Shown here: in pieces, positions 38,353-46,679 of the stretch
Position numbering within the stretch: the stretch's first letter is position 1
How the letters are laid out: every line of letters starts with the position of its first letter
Program-made: the position numbers and the translations under genes
Notes under the pieces: generated by a model
Database searches by the model: none
Told to the model about the DNA's origin: nothing
What the model saw: only the letters and a program-made list of their open reading frames with translations
Origin: Candidatus Limimorpha caballi
GTDB taxonomy: Bacteria > Bacteroidota > Bacteroidia > Bacteroidales > F082
Direction: 5' to 3'
Assembly: GCA_018064605.1 (NCBI GenBank)
Contig: JAGHUX010000001.1
Location: 33,547-97,546 of the forward strand
Length of the DNA: 64,000 nt

Positions 38353-38405
38353 GGGCATTTCTAAATAAAACTCTTTGGTATTCAGATAAATATTTGTATA
38401 TTTGC
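38353..38405 (+). repeat. IS5-type left end, copy 1 (solo, with outward promoter)
   Basis: GGGCATTTCTAAATAAAACT followed by CTCTTTGGTATTCAG through TATATTTGC is shared almost exactly with 46051-46125 and 48275-48349. It contains a TAnnTTTG box (38397-38404) reading rightwards. Homology stops at the TTTGC, so only the terminal 53 bp remain. Confidence 0.8.
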
Positions 38406-38499
38406 AACGCTAACCCGCAAACGAAAACCACCTTAATCTCACCTATTAGTGGTTCAAACTTCGGGACGCATTATAGTTTAGGTTGATGAATAAATATTG

Positions 38500-38507
38500 T
38501 ACATTTG
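38500..38507 (+). promoter_or_regulatory. -7 box for the TPR/winged-helix regulator
   Basis: TACATTTG, 26 bp upstream of the ATG at 38534. Confidence 0.5.
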
Positions 38508-38533
38508 CAATGCGAATTTGTTGAGAGAGCGAA

Positions 38534-40603
38534 ATGAACAAGTGCTTGAATGTCATAGGTATAGTATTGGCGCTGCTGCTTTTCCCCTATTGTGGGGGAA
38601 GGGAATCGCAACCAAGCGAAGTGAAGGACAATAATGCCCATGCGGCATTGGCTGAGATAGACTCGCTGATGTGGAGGCGGGCAGATAGTGCTTTTGTGTT
38701 GTTGCAGGAGTTCGTTGTTAGCCCTGAAGCGAAAGAACTTGATACATACGACGAACATTATTGCCAAGTGTTGATTTCCGAATTGTTGTATAAGAATTAC
38801 AAACAGCAAAGCAACAGGGATGATTTGCTACGAGCGGTAGATTATTTTGATTCGGTTGTGGGGATGGATGGAGCGGACGCACGCGGTGCGTCCGTACAGG
38901 GGCGGAATGCGTTTTTGGCGGCGCGGGCACATTATATTAATGGTGTGGGGTATTATGAGCGCGACAGCCTTATTGAGGCCTGCGGGGAATACCTCAATGC
39001 CTTACGGATGATGGAAGAACATTTTGTGGAGAAGGTTTTGGTGGGCCACGAGGCACGGTTTATGGCTTTGACTTATAACCGACTTGTGGAGCTGTTTTCC
39101 GCCCAATATATGCAGGAGCAGGCCATCTATTGCGGCAAGCAGTCGCTGACTTACAATAAAATTGCACACTCTTCGCCCGGCAACATGGCCAACATCCTCT
39201 ATCATTTGGGGAAACAATATGACAAGTTGAATGAAGCCGACAGTGCAGCCTATTATTATGAAAAGGCTTTGGAAACCATGCCCGGCAGGAACTCAATGCT
39301 TTATAGGGATGTGGTTACCAGCAAAGCTTTGTTTGAGTTTGAAGTTTACGGCAACACCACGATTGCTCTGGATAGCATGAAAAGCATGGCTGCGCAAGCA
39401 ACAAGTGATACGGAAAGACTCATCCGATTTCTAACTATTGGTGCGGTCTATCATAGCATAGGGCAATACGATTCTGCCAAGGTTTATTTGAAGCCTGTGT
39501 TTGAAAAGGATTCCAACAATGCCTCAATTGCAGCAAAATATCTGCGCGACATTGCCCTGGCCGAGAGCGACACGCTGAAAACCAACCAATACTCGCTAGT
39601 TTTGGCTAAAGATGCCGCTGCTGCACCCGAAAACCTGTTTCGGGCCTCGCAACTGAACGACCTGTTCCAGAATTACTTGCATGGGAAGCAGGAGAAGGCC
39701 GAGGCTGAAAGAAGATTGGCTGAACAGGAGGCGGCACGGTTACGCTGGAAGCGGGGCTTGGCGGTGACTGTGGTGGTGATGATGGCCTTGGGGCTTGGAT
39801 TGTGGTGTTGGTTGGCCAGGCGAAAGAAAGAACAGGAGGCTTTGCAGCAGAACCTACAGAAAAAAGAAGCGCATGTGAATGTGTTGGAAAAGGCCTTGAT
39901 TCAGCAACGCGAAGAGGCAAAGCAGTGGCGTATGGCTTTCTTGAAAGAACCGATATGTGAGGCTATTCTCAACAAGGCGAAAAGCAAACAAATTACTACT
40001 CGTAATGTTGCACACGAGCTTGGTATTGCCCTAAAAGACGAGGATTTGGAACGGCTCGGAGAGGCCGTGGCAAAGTATTATGACGGTTTTGACCATGTGC
40101 TATTGAGCCAATGCCCGAATTTAAAACATGGATATTTGGCATTGTGCCATCTGCATCTATTGGGATTGAGCGAGAGTGAAATCGCGGCACTTAAAAACGT
40201 ATCATATTCGGCCATCAGGAAGCAGAACGAGAGTCTTCAGGAGAAGTTGGGGGTGGACGAAACTATTTCTGCTTATGTTTTGAAGATAGCTGAAGGGTTG
40301 TGTAAAACCCCAAATGTTGAACAAGAAAAACAGCCGGATATGGATTTACAGCGAACAACGGAAGAAAACTCAGGCCAACCTATGGAAATGGAGCAAGAAA
40401 GTTCGTTGAAAGGTTCGTTGAAAAGTTCGCAGAAGATTTTGGAGCTCATTTCCGCATCTCCCAATATCACGATTTCAGAAATTGCCGACCGTCTTGGCAT
40501 GACAACAAGAGGTGTTGACAAAAACATCAAAAGGCTTAAAGAACAAGGGGTTATCCGTCGTGTTGGACCTGATAAGGGTGGACATTGGGAAGTGATTGAA
40601 TAG
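38534..40603 (+). CDS. Membrane-bound TPR regulator with two HTH-type domains
   Basis: 689 residues. An N-terminal hydrophobic segment (LNVIGIVLALLLFPYCG) acts as signal or lipoprotein signal; TPR units fill residues 40-370 (AQYMQEQAIYCGKQSL, NMANILYHLGKQYDKL); one transmembrane helix follows near 400 (GLAVTVVVMMALGLGLWCWLA), then a coiled coil (KKEQEALQQNLQKKEAHVNVLE) and a LuxR-like HTH (LSESEIAALKNVSYSAIRKQ). Unusually, a second winged helix closes the protein (ISEIADRLGMTTRGVDKNIK, GPDKGGHWEVIE). The plan matches Bacteroidota envelope-spanning regulators that sense through periplasmic TPRs. It most likely controls the small secreted protein, GLPGLI and outer-membrane genes that follow. 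Confidence 0.8.
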   Translation: MNKCLNVIGIVLALLLFPYCGGRESQPSEVKDNNAHAALAEIDSLMWRRADSAFVLLQEFVVSPEAKELDTYDEHYCQVLISELLYKNYKQQSNRDDLLRAVDYFDSVVGMDGADARGASVQGRNAFLAARAHYINGVGYYERDSLIEACGEYLNALRMMEEHFVEKVLVGHEARFMALTYNRLVELFSAQYMQEQAIYCGKQSLTYNKIAHSSPGNMANILYHLGKQYDKLNEADSAAYYYEKALETMPGRNSMLYRDVVTSKALFEFEVYGNTTIALDSMKSMAAQATSDTERLIRFLTIGAVYHSIGQYDSAKVYLKPVFEKDSNNASIAAKYLRDIALAESDTLKTNQYSLVLAKDAAAAPENLFRASQLNDLFQNYLHGKQEKAEAERRLAEQEAARLRWKRGLAVTVVVMMALGLGLWCWLARRKKEQEALQQNLQKKEAHVNVLEKALIQQREEAKQWRMAFLKEPICEAILNKAKSKQITTRNVAHELGIALKDEDLERLGEAVAKYYDGFDHVLLSQCPNLKHGYLALCHLHLLGLSESEIAALKNVSYSAIRKQNESLQEKLGVDETISAYVLKIAEGLCKTPNVEQEKQPDMDLQRTTEENSGQPMEMEQESSLKGSLKSSQKILELISASPNITISEIADRLGMTTRGVDKNIKRLKEQGVIRRVGPDKGGHWEVIE

Positions 40604-40874
40604 TTGTCAATTATTCAATTTGGAGTGTCAATTGGCTCTTCCCGTTCTTTGCTTTTCGTCACTATTGATAGTCTCTCTATGCTGGAAAAAAAAGTAAATG
40701 ATGGACAAAAGTTGGAAAATCTTAACACCTAACTTTTTGCTCAAATTTGTAACTTGTTGATTATCAGCTACCCCCCTACATATTAAATTATTCCAACTTT
40801 TCTCCAGCAACGACTTGCTTTAATCATTAGATTTTACTATACTTTTACCATCGTAACCGTTAAACGACGATACG
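40604..40874. other. Intergenic region with inverted repeats upstream of the small secreted protein
   Basis: No gene is visible. AAAAGTTGGAA (about 40708-40718) matches an inverted TTCCAACTTTT near 40792-40802, and GCTGGAAAAAA (40682) an inverted CTCCAGC (40802-40808). These could fold into one long imperfect structure or act as an operator. The A+T content is higher than in flanking core genes. Confidence 0.45.
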
Positions 40875-41204
40875 ATGAAAAAAGTAACAACATTGGTTCT
40901 GATGCTCTGCTTCATTCTTTCGGGAGCATTGTGCTACGCCAATGGCGCTGCCAGAACAGGAAATGAAAAGGATTGGGTACCGATACCTATTGAGGCAACA
41001 GAAATCACAGGGGCAAGTGGTTCGGATAGGAGTAGTTCTATCCTACCTACTCTGGATGGTCATGTACTTACTGTGGTATTTAATGAATATGCAAACCAAG
41101 GCGGATCTTCCACCAATGACAATGGATGGGCCAATAATGCCTTGGGGATAAATAATGGTGGTGATTGTTTTATAACACTTGACGAAGTAATAATTTATGA
41201 TTAA
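40875..41204 (+). CDS. Small secreted protein of unknown function
   Basis: 109 residues: a signal peptide MKKVTTLVLMLCFILSGALCYA followed by an 85-residue mature part rich in G, N, S and D (GGSSTNDNGWANNALGINNGG). The segment LPTLDGHVLTVVFNEY is weakly like the small Bacteroidota DUF3244 family, but the C-terminal half does not fit it, so I leave it unnamed. It lies between the TPR regulator and a GLPGLI/outer-membrane pair and is followed by a strong hairpin, which suggests a short abundant transcript. It could be the cargo or signal handled by the two downstream genes; that is inference. Confidence 0.65.
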   Translation: MKKVTTLVLMLCFILSGALCYANGAARTGNEKDWVPIPIEATEITGASGSDRSSSILPTLDGHVLTVVFNEYANQGGSSTNDNGWANNALGINNGGDCFITLDEVIIYD

Positions 41205-41212
41205 CTAACTAT

Positions 41213-41248
41213 AAGAATCCGAAGAAAGAACCTTTTCTTCGGATTCTT
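41213..41248 (+). terminator. Hairpin after the small secreted protein gene
   Basis: AAGAATCCGAAGAAA pairs perfectly with TTTCTTCGGATTCTT. No long T-run follows, so it may be partial, allowing read-through into the GLPGLI gene. Confidence 0.65.
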
Positions 41249-41250
41249 CA

Positions 41251-41288
41251 TCAAACGAATTATTAAAAATCAAACGAATTATTAAAAA
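41251..41288 (+). repeat. Perfect 19-bp tandem duplication abutting a start codon
   Basis: TCAAACGAATTATTAAAAA occurs twice head to tail, and the GLPGLI ATG follows at once. The duplication spans the translation-initiation region. Confidence 0.85.
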
Positions 41289-42146
41289 ATGAAAAGAAAA
41301 GCTTTACTTATCAGTCTATTCATTATTGTGCTTCATATCGCGGGAATGGCACAGTTTTTCTATCAGATAGGTCCTGACGATTATCAGACTATCGATGAAA
41401 GCCAGTATGTTGTCACATACGAAACAACTTACGTTGAAAACCCAAAGGAGCCAACGAAGAATTCCAAGGATCGCATTGTACTTGAGATAGGCAAGAACCT
41501 GTCGAGGTGCTACAATATGAAAATGTACGTGAATGATTCCACTACCGCCGCTTGGGTGGCTCGTGGCCGTGATGGTGGTCCTACGCTCGAGAGCGGCCCG
41601 TTCAATGCCGATGTATACAAAAACGCAAAGAAAGGAGAGGTTACCGTTGTGCAACGTACTCCGATACGCGGACCGATACTCAAATACAGTGACTTTATGA
41701 TTAAAGCTACTGATTGGGTGATGAAGGACGGAAGCAAGCAAATACTCGGTTATGTTTGCAAAAAGGCATCGTGTACTTATAGAGGACGTACTTGGACGGC
41801 TTGGTATGCCTTGGATATTCCAATTCCAGATGGCCCTTGGAAATTGTGTGGCCTTCCAGGACTCATATTGCAAGCTGATGACGACAAGGGGCATTTTTCA
41901 TTTGCTTGCATTGGCATAGAAAAAGGGAAGCAACCGATAAAGATGTTGGACAAAATCTATTATCAAGAATCAAGCCGCAGTGATGCGGTTCGAATCATCC
42001 GTTTATATTATGCTGACCTTTTCGGATATTTGGCGATGCTTTCCCCAGGCACAACCATCCAAGCTATGACTTCCAAAGGGAAGAAAGCCAATATAGATGA
42101 TACGGATAAATACACCACCCCTTACAACCCTATTGAATTGGAGTAA
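41289..42146 (+). CDS. GLPGLI family secreted protein
   Basis: 285 residues with a signal peptide (ALLISLFIIVLHIAGMAQ). It carries the family-defining motif in KLCGLPGLILQADDDKGHFSF near residue 200, preceded by the conserved ILGYVCKKASCTYRGRTWTAWY. GLPGLI proteins are periplasmic or envelope proteins of unknown function, typically encoded next to TonB-type outer-membrane proteins, as here 95 bp upstream of one. It is probably part of the regulated module 38534-44875. Confidence 0.88.
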   Translation: MKRKALLISLFIIVLHIAGMAQFFYQIGPDDYQTIDESQYVVTYETTYVENPKEPTKNSKDRIVLEIGKNLSRCYNMKMYVNDSTTAAWVARGRDGGPTLESGPFNADVYKNAKKGEVTVVQRTPIRGPILKYSDFMIKATDWVMKDGSKQILGYVCKKASCTYRGRTWTAWYALDIPIPDGPWKLCGLPGLILQADDDKGHFSFACIGIEKGKQPIKMLDKIYYQESSRSDAVRIIRLYYADLFGYLAMLSPGTTIQAMTSKGKKANIDDTDKYTTPYNPIELE

Positions 42147-42241
42147 ACCATGAGTACATACTTAACTGCAAATCAAATAATAACAGCATTAGCCAACACA
42201 CCTCAAATCGGTATTATTATCAACAATAAAGACTATGCACC

Positions 42242-44875
42242 ATGAGAAAATATCTTTTCATCTTATTTGCTTTTGCTGCTTCCAGTTTAAAAGTCATCGC
42301 GCAAACGACTATTTCCGGCGAGGTACACAACGAGAAAAAGCAACCCGTCTACAATGCCTCGGTGATGCTCTTGCGTGTGGCGGACAGCCTGCCTATGGCC
42401 TATACTTTTCCGGACGAAAAAGGTCATTATCAGTTGGTTACGCAAAGCGAGGAAGCAAAACTGCTGCTGGCCGTCTATGGCTTCAACCTGAAGCGACAGT
42501 TCAAGGAGGTGGAAAACAAGACACAGACGGTCGATTTCACCGTGGTGGAAGAAGCGCTGCAATTGAAAGAAGTGATCGTGAAGTCGGAGAAGATTTGGGG
42601 CGGCAACGACACGGTAAACTATGTGGTGGCTGCCTTCCGCGACACTACCGACATTGTCATCGCCGACGTGCTGAAGAAGATGCCAGGCATCGAGGTGAAG
42701 GACGACGGCAAGGTGGAATATAAAGGCAAGCCCATCTCCAAGTTTTACATCGAGAATATGGATATGCTGCAAGGGCGCTACAACCTTGCCACCACCAGCA
42801 TCGCCGCCTCCGACGTGGCTTCGGTGCAGGTGATGGAGAACCATCAAGAGGTAAGGGCACTGCAAAACATCCAGTTTTCGGACAATGTGGCCCTTAACAT
42901 CAAGTTGAAGGAAAACGCCAAAGGCACTTTTGCCTTGATGGCCGACCTTGGCGCGGGCAGGGCGGACAGCCTACAATACGAAGGCGGCCTCACGGGAATG
43001 TATTTCGCAAAACGCAACCAGTTTCTAGGCACCTTAAAGGCCAACAATTCAGGCATTAATCTCGTTGATAACGAGAATGTAACGGTCACGTCGTTGGCCT
43101 CGATGGTTAAACCAAGTGCCCCAGGCATTTCAGGTGTGCGGCATACACTGAACCGTTCGCAAGGGGTCACCTACAACAGCCTGCACAAGCTGAAAAACGA
43201 GGCTGAGCTGTCGTACAGCCTGCTCTTTGGCGGCGACCGCAACCGCAAGTTGAGCGAGTCGCGCACACTCTATCTCCTTCCTGATGATACGCTCAGTCTT
43301 GTTGAGCGGATGCAATCGTTGGAAACGGCCAAAATGCTTGAAGGCAGTATCAATTACAACCTCAACAAGGACTTGGACTATCTGAAAATCAGCCTCATTG
43401 TTTCGGGACACCGCAACTGGGGCGAGGGCTTGGTGGACAATGGTGAGCTGATACGGCAGGAGGAAAACTACCAATCGCTGTGCGCCAAGGCCAACATCCA
43501 CTGGATTCGCAAGAGCCGTCGCGACCCTGAAAGCGGCGTGGAATTCAACTCCAACACGAGTTATGGCACCTTGCCCTACGGATTGCAAGTCGCGCCGGGA
43601 TGTTTTCCAGAAGTCCTCAATGGTGGCGAGGGCTACGCATTGACCTTGCAAAACATAGGTTTCCAGTCCTTTAAGAATGAGAATTTTCTCCGCTTCCTCA
43701 CAAGCGTGGTTTGTAAACGGCTGCGCATCATGCCTTATTTCAATTTCAGCATGGAAGAGCAAGCGCTTAATTCGAGCCTCACAGGGCAAAATGAAGATGG
43801 TTTAACTATTCAGTTTGCAGAAAACCAATTCAGCAATGACATCCGTTGGCACAAGTACCAACCTGCTGCCGGTGCCTATTTCACCTACGACCGTCGTCGT
43901 GTGAATGTGACGCTTATGGTGCCCATACAGTTGCGTTACCTGCAATTGGATGACCGCATCGGCACCGCCTCCGACAAGCAATTCAAGGTCTTGACCCAGC
44001 CTTCGCTTTCGTTCCGTTACGACTTCAACCATAACTGGAAGGTGAGCACCAAAATAGCCACATACAACAGCACTCCAAGTTTGCGAACGCTTTATTCGGG
44101 CTATATCATGCAGAACTACAGAACCTTGTCGCACTATGACTGCCCTTTGGCCGACACCTATGGTGCCAACGGTTCCCTAACACTGTCGTTCAAAAACATC
44201 ATGAAATATGTTTTCGGTGACTTCTCGGTGAACTACAACCGCTACCGCAACGAGGTGATGTATTCGCAAAATTTTGAAGGCAACACCATGGTTATCAATG
44301 CAGTGGAGCAGCCAAGTTGGGGTGATTACCTGTCCGTTTCGCTGTATGCGGGCAAGGGTTTCAGTTGGAAGCGGCTGAACATCAACGCGAAATGCTCCTA
44401 CGGACTGGGGCGTTCGCCGCATTTGGTACAAAACCAAGTGGCCACCTATTATAACCAAGGCTGGAACGCCAACTTGACCGCCAGCATTGCTTTTACGGAC
44501 TATATCTTTTTCAATAACAAAGGTAGTTTTAGCCGAATGACTTCCTCATTAGATGGTTTCAACGCTGGCAGTCAACCGATTGTGAGCCTCATCGACAATG
44601 CCAATTTGAGCGTGCTGTTGCCTTTCGGCTTGTCCCTCACGCCCTCAGTGGAATTCTATCACACCCGTTCCGAAGGCCGAACGGACAATTTCGTGCTTTT
44701 GGATTGCAGCCTCGGCTATACCATCCGAAAGGTCAAGCTCAGCCTTGATGTGAACAATATTCTTGACACGGAGAGTTTCGTTTATTCCTATTATTCAGGG
44801 ATTTATGGATATTATTCGGCGTATTCGATTCGTCCGAGGAGTGTGATGCTAGGGGTGCGGTTTAAGATAATGTAA
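42242..44875 (+). CDS. TonB-receptor-like outer membrane beta-barrel protein
   Basis: 877 residues with a signal peptide (MRKYLFILFAFAASSLKVIAQ). Residues 20-105 form a carboxypeptidase-regulatory-like domain (TTISGEVHNEKKQPVYNASV), then a plug-like segment (DVLKKMPGIEVKDDGKVEY, VQVMENHQEVRALQNIQFSD) and a beta-barrel rich in aromatic-ended strands to the C-terminus. No TonB box is recognisable and no SusD partner is nearby, so it is closer to the outer-membrane-protein-beta-barrel family than to SusC. Together with GLPGLI it may import or export a peptide or metal complex; the ligand is unknown. Confidence 0.85.
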   Translation: MRKYLFILFAFAASSLKVIAQTTISGEVHNEKKQPVYNASVMLLRVADSLPMAYTFPDEKGHYQLVTQSEEAKLLLAVYGFNLKRQFKEVENKTQTVDFTVVEEALQLKEVIVKSEKIWGGNDTVNYVVAAFRDTTDIVIADVLKKMPGIEVKDDGKVEYKGKPISKFYIENMDMLQGRYNLATTSIAASDVASVQVMENHQEVRALQNIQFSDNVALNIKLKENAKGTFALMADLGAGRADSLQYEGGLTGMYFAKRNQFLGTLKANNSGINLVDNENVTVTSLASMVKPSAPGISGVRHTLNRSQGVTYNSLHKLKNEAELSYSLLFGGDRNRKLSESRTLYLLPDDTLSLVERMQSLETAKMLEGSINYNLNKDLDYLKISLIVSGHRNWGEGLVDNGELIRQEENYQSLCAKANIHWIRKSRRDPESGVEFNSNTSYGTLPYGLQVAPGCFPEVLNGGEGYALTLQNIGFQSFKNENFLRFLTSVVCKRLRIMPYFNFSMEEQALNSSLTGQNEDGLTIQFAENQFSNDIRWHKYQPAAGAYFTYDRRRVNVTLMVPIQLRYLQLDDRIGTASDKQFKVLTQPSLSFRYDFNHNWKVSTKIATYNSTPSLRTLYSGYIMQNYRTLSHYDCPLADTYGANGSLTLSFKNIMKYVFGDFSVNYNRYRNEVMYSQNFEGNTMVINAVEQPSWGDYLSVSLYAGKGFSWKRLNINAKCSYGLGRSPHLVQNQVATYYNQGWNANLTASIAFTDYIFFNNKGSFSRMTSSLDGFNAGSQPIVSLIDNANLSVLLPFGLSLTPSVEFYHTRSEGRTDNFVLLDCSLGYTIRKVKLSLDVNNILDTESFVYSYYSGIYGYYSAYSIRPRSVMLGVRFKIM

Positions 44876-44958
44876 TGGACTGTATAGATGGTTTATAATA
44901 ATACTGAAATAGAAAAATGACAATAATGATGATACTAAACTAATAGGAGAATCATGAA

Positions 44959-45179
44959 ATGAAAAGAAAAACATTGTTTTTGTTTTCGTAGCAATAGCGG
45001 TGTCCTTAGCCGCCCTAATATTTGCGGGATGCCAAGAAGAAAAAAAAGGATACTCCATGCAAAATGAGTCGGAAATACACATTCCGGTTCCTATCGACAC
45101 ATCGGCAATGGACGAGGAGTTTTACAGGAGGATGCGAGAGTTTGAGGCTTTACATCCGGATGCGCCACTGGATAGATAA
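44959..45179 (+). pseudogene. Small lipoprotein gene with a 1-nt frameshift in an A-run
   Basis: ATG AAA AGA AAA starts at 44959 but meets TAG after ten codons. One added A in the A-run restores a single frame reading M-K-R-K-N-I-V-F-V-F-V-A-I-A-V, then SLAALIFAGCQEEKKGYS, a canonical lipoprotein signal with lipobox, followed by about 45 hydrophilic residues (HIPVPIDTSAMDEEFYRR, EALHPDAPLDR) and TAA. Loss of one A is the simplest explanation. It is either a recent pseudogene or a slippage-controlled gene. The ORF track does not show it. Confidence 0.7.
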
Positions 45180-45582
45180 GCTCTCAACCTCACCTATTTT
45201 ACTGTCCCCACAGAATGGAAATATTGAACAGACCGAAGTCAAAAACGAGGATTCCATGAAAAACAATCTATGAGCGGATACAATAATGGGATGCCCTGCA
45301 TTGCAGAATGAGACAAAGAGAAAGAGATATATGGAAAAGGTACTTAGCAATAATTTAAACGAATTGATATGAATAGTATTGTTTGATTCTCTTCAAGCCA
45401 TGAGAGCCGTGTTTGGAGAGAAATATCATGCGGCAGTGAGAGCTGAAATGCTCTTAAATTCAAACAACTGCAACTTCACCTTTATCCCATCTAATGAAAA
45501 GAGATTATAGTGATGTTGTAGTAACAAATTAATTTTCAAATAAATAAACACTTATTTACTAACACATTAAAACAATATCATC
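45180..45582. other. Degenerate intergenic stretch
   Basis: No intact gene. A short open segment around 45390-45510 (AVFGEKYHAAVRAEMLLNS ending in TAG) has coding-like composition but no start and no family I recognise; it may be a gene remnant. The A+T-rich remainder just before 45583 probably holds the promoter of the next lipoprotein gene. Confidence 0.4.
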
Positions 45583-46062
45583 ATGACAACAAAAAGATTT
45601 ACCCTGTTCGCCATAGTTATGGCAGCGTGCGTCCTATTTGTGGGATGCCAGAAAGAAAAGGGAAACGACTCTGTTGAACAACAAAGCTATACAAAGCCAA
45701 TGCTAAAGTTTGAATCATTCAAAGAAGTTTTGGACTATTTGTCAAATACTGATACAAAAACTTCTAATACAGATTTCGTCTCCTATGGAAGCATGGCCGA
45801 TAAAGAGTATTATAGCTTAGACATTGAAAATCGTTTCCCAACACTAGAATCTATTCAACAATTTGTATCAGATAACAGAGAAAAATACCAACTTATTCTT
45901 TTACCTGAAGGCGATTATATGTTTGAATCACGTTATTATGATCATCCTTACAGAAATGTTGCAAACACAGACGGAATCTTTCAAGTTGGCAATAATGTCT
46001 ATAAAATCATCGAAGGTGGTCTAGCATATTCATCTGTTTCAAATACTATAGGGCATTTCTAA
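45583..46062 (+). pseudogene. Lipoprotein gene cut at its 3' end by an IS5-type element
   Basis: 159 codons with a lipoprotein signal (LFAIVMAACVLFVGCQKEK) and an uncharacterised mature part (FESFKEVLDYLS, REKYQLILLPEGDYMFE). The frame runs into the IS5-type left end: the last residues I-G-H-F and the TAA are encoded by the repeat itself (GGGCATTTCTAA). So the native C-terminus is lost; whether the shortened protein works is unknown. Confidence 0.7.
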
Positions 46063-46125
46063 ATAAAACTCTTTGATATTCAGATAAATATTTGTATATT
46101 TGCCGAAAATTTGAAGAGAAAATGG
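46051..46125 (+). repeat. IS5-type left end, copy 2 (attached to transposase remnant)
   Basis: Same terminal sequence as copies 1 and 3, continuing through GAAAATTTGAAGAGAAAATGG into the transposase start. It carries the TATATTTG box that would drive the transposase. Confidence 0.85.
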
Positions 46126-46488
46126 ACACATACAAAAGGGCATACAGAAAGCTTGGCAACCAAGGTTTATTTGATTCGGAGGAAAGGACATCCATGTTGT
46201 CCGCATTAGGGAATCCACTTGAGAGGCTTACGGGAACGGTTGATTTCGAGATGTTCCGTGAGACATTGGAGGCGGGCCTGTACCGTGAGCGTCTGACGAA
46301 AGCGGGGGCTAAACCTTACGACTATGTGCTGATGTTCAAGATACTCGTCCTGCAGCGCATGTACAACCTGAGCAACGAATAGGTTGAATATCAGATAGTT
46401 GACCGCACGAGTTTCAGGAACGCCCTGACCAATCTGGTTTACAACGTGTGCCGATATGAACAAATAGTACGGTTAGGAATGAATTGAT
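46122..46488 (+). pseudogene. Internally deleted IS5-family transposase
   Basis: The N-terminal 87 residues are well preserved (MDTYKRAYRKLGNQGLF, NPLERLTGTVDFEMFRETLE, YVLMFKILVLQRMYNLSNE). An in-frame TAG (46380-46382) then stands where IS5 relatives usually have Gln or Glu, after which the frame continues EYQIVDRTSFRNAL and jumps straight to the C-terminal LVYNVCRYEQIVRLGMN and a TGA. About two thirds of the gene, including the DDE core, is deleted. It cannot transpose alone, but it could be mobilised if its right end survives; I could not identify a right terminal repeat. Confidence 0.85.
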
Positions 46489-46578
46489 GTTTTTATCACA
46501 TTGATAAATAGTAAATTAACAACATTTTATATAAAATATAAAATAATAATGAAAGGTTAGAGATTGTAAGAAAATTTG

Positions 46579-46586
46579 TAAATTTG
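46579..46586 (+). promoter_or_regulatory. -7 box for the T9SS-sorted protein gene
   Basis: TAAATTTG about 93 bp upstream of the chosen ATG (46680), leaving a long leader containing a 14-codon minigene starting at 46615. Confidence 0.4.
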
Positions 46587-46679
46587 CCGTGTCATTCACT
46601 TTGAAATTTGGCTAATGGACTTCACGAAGTTCAGAGGAATGGCGCGAAAATGCTAAAAATAGAAGTCCCCAATAATACA

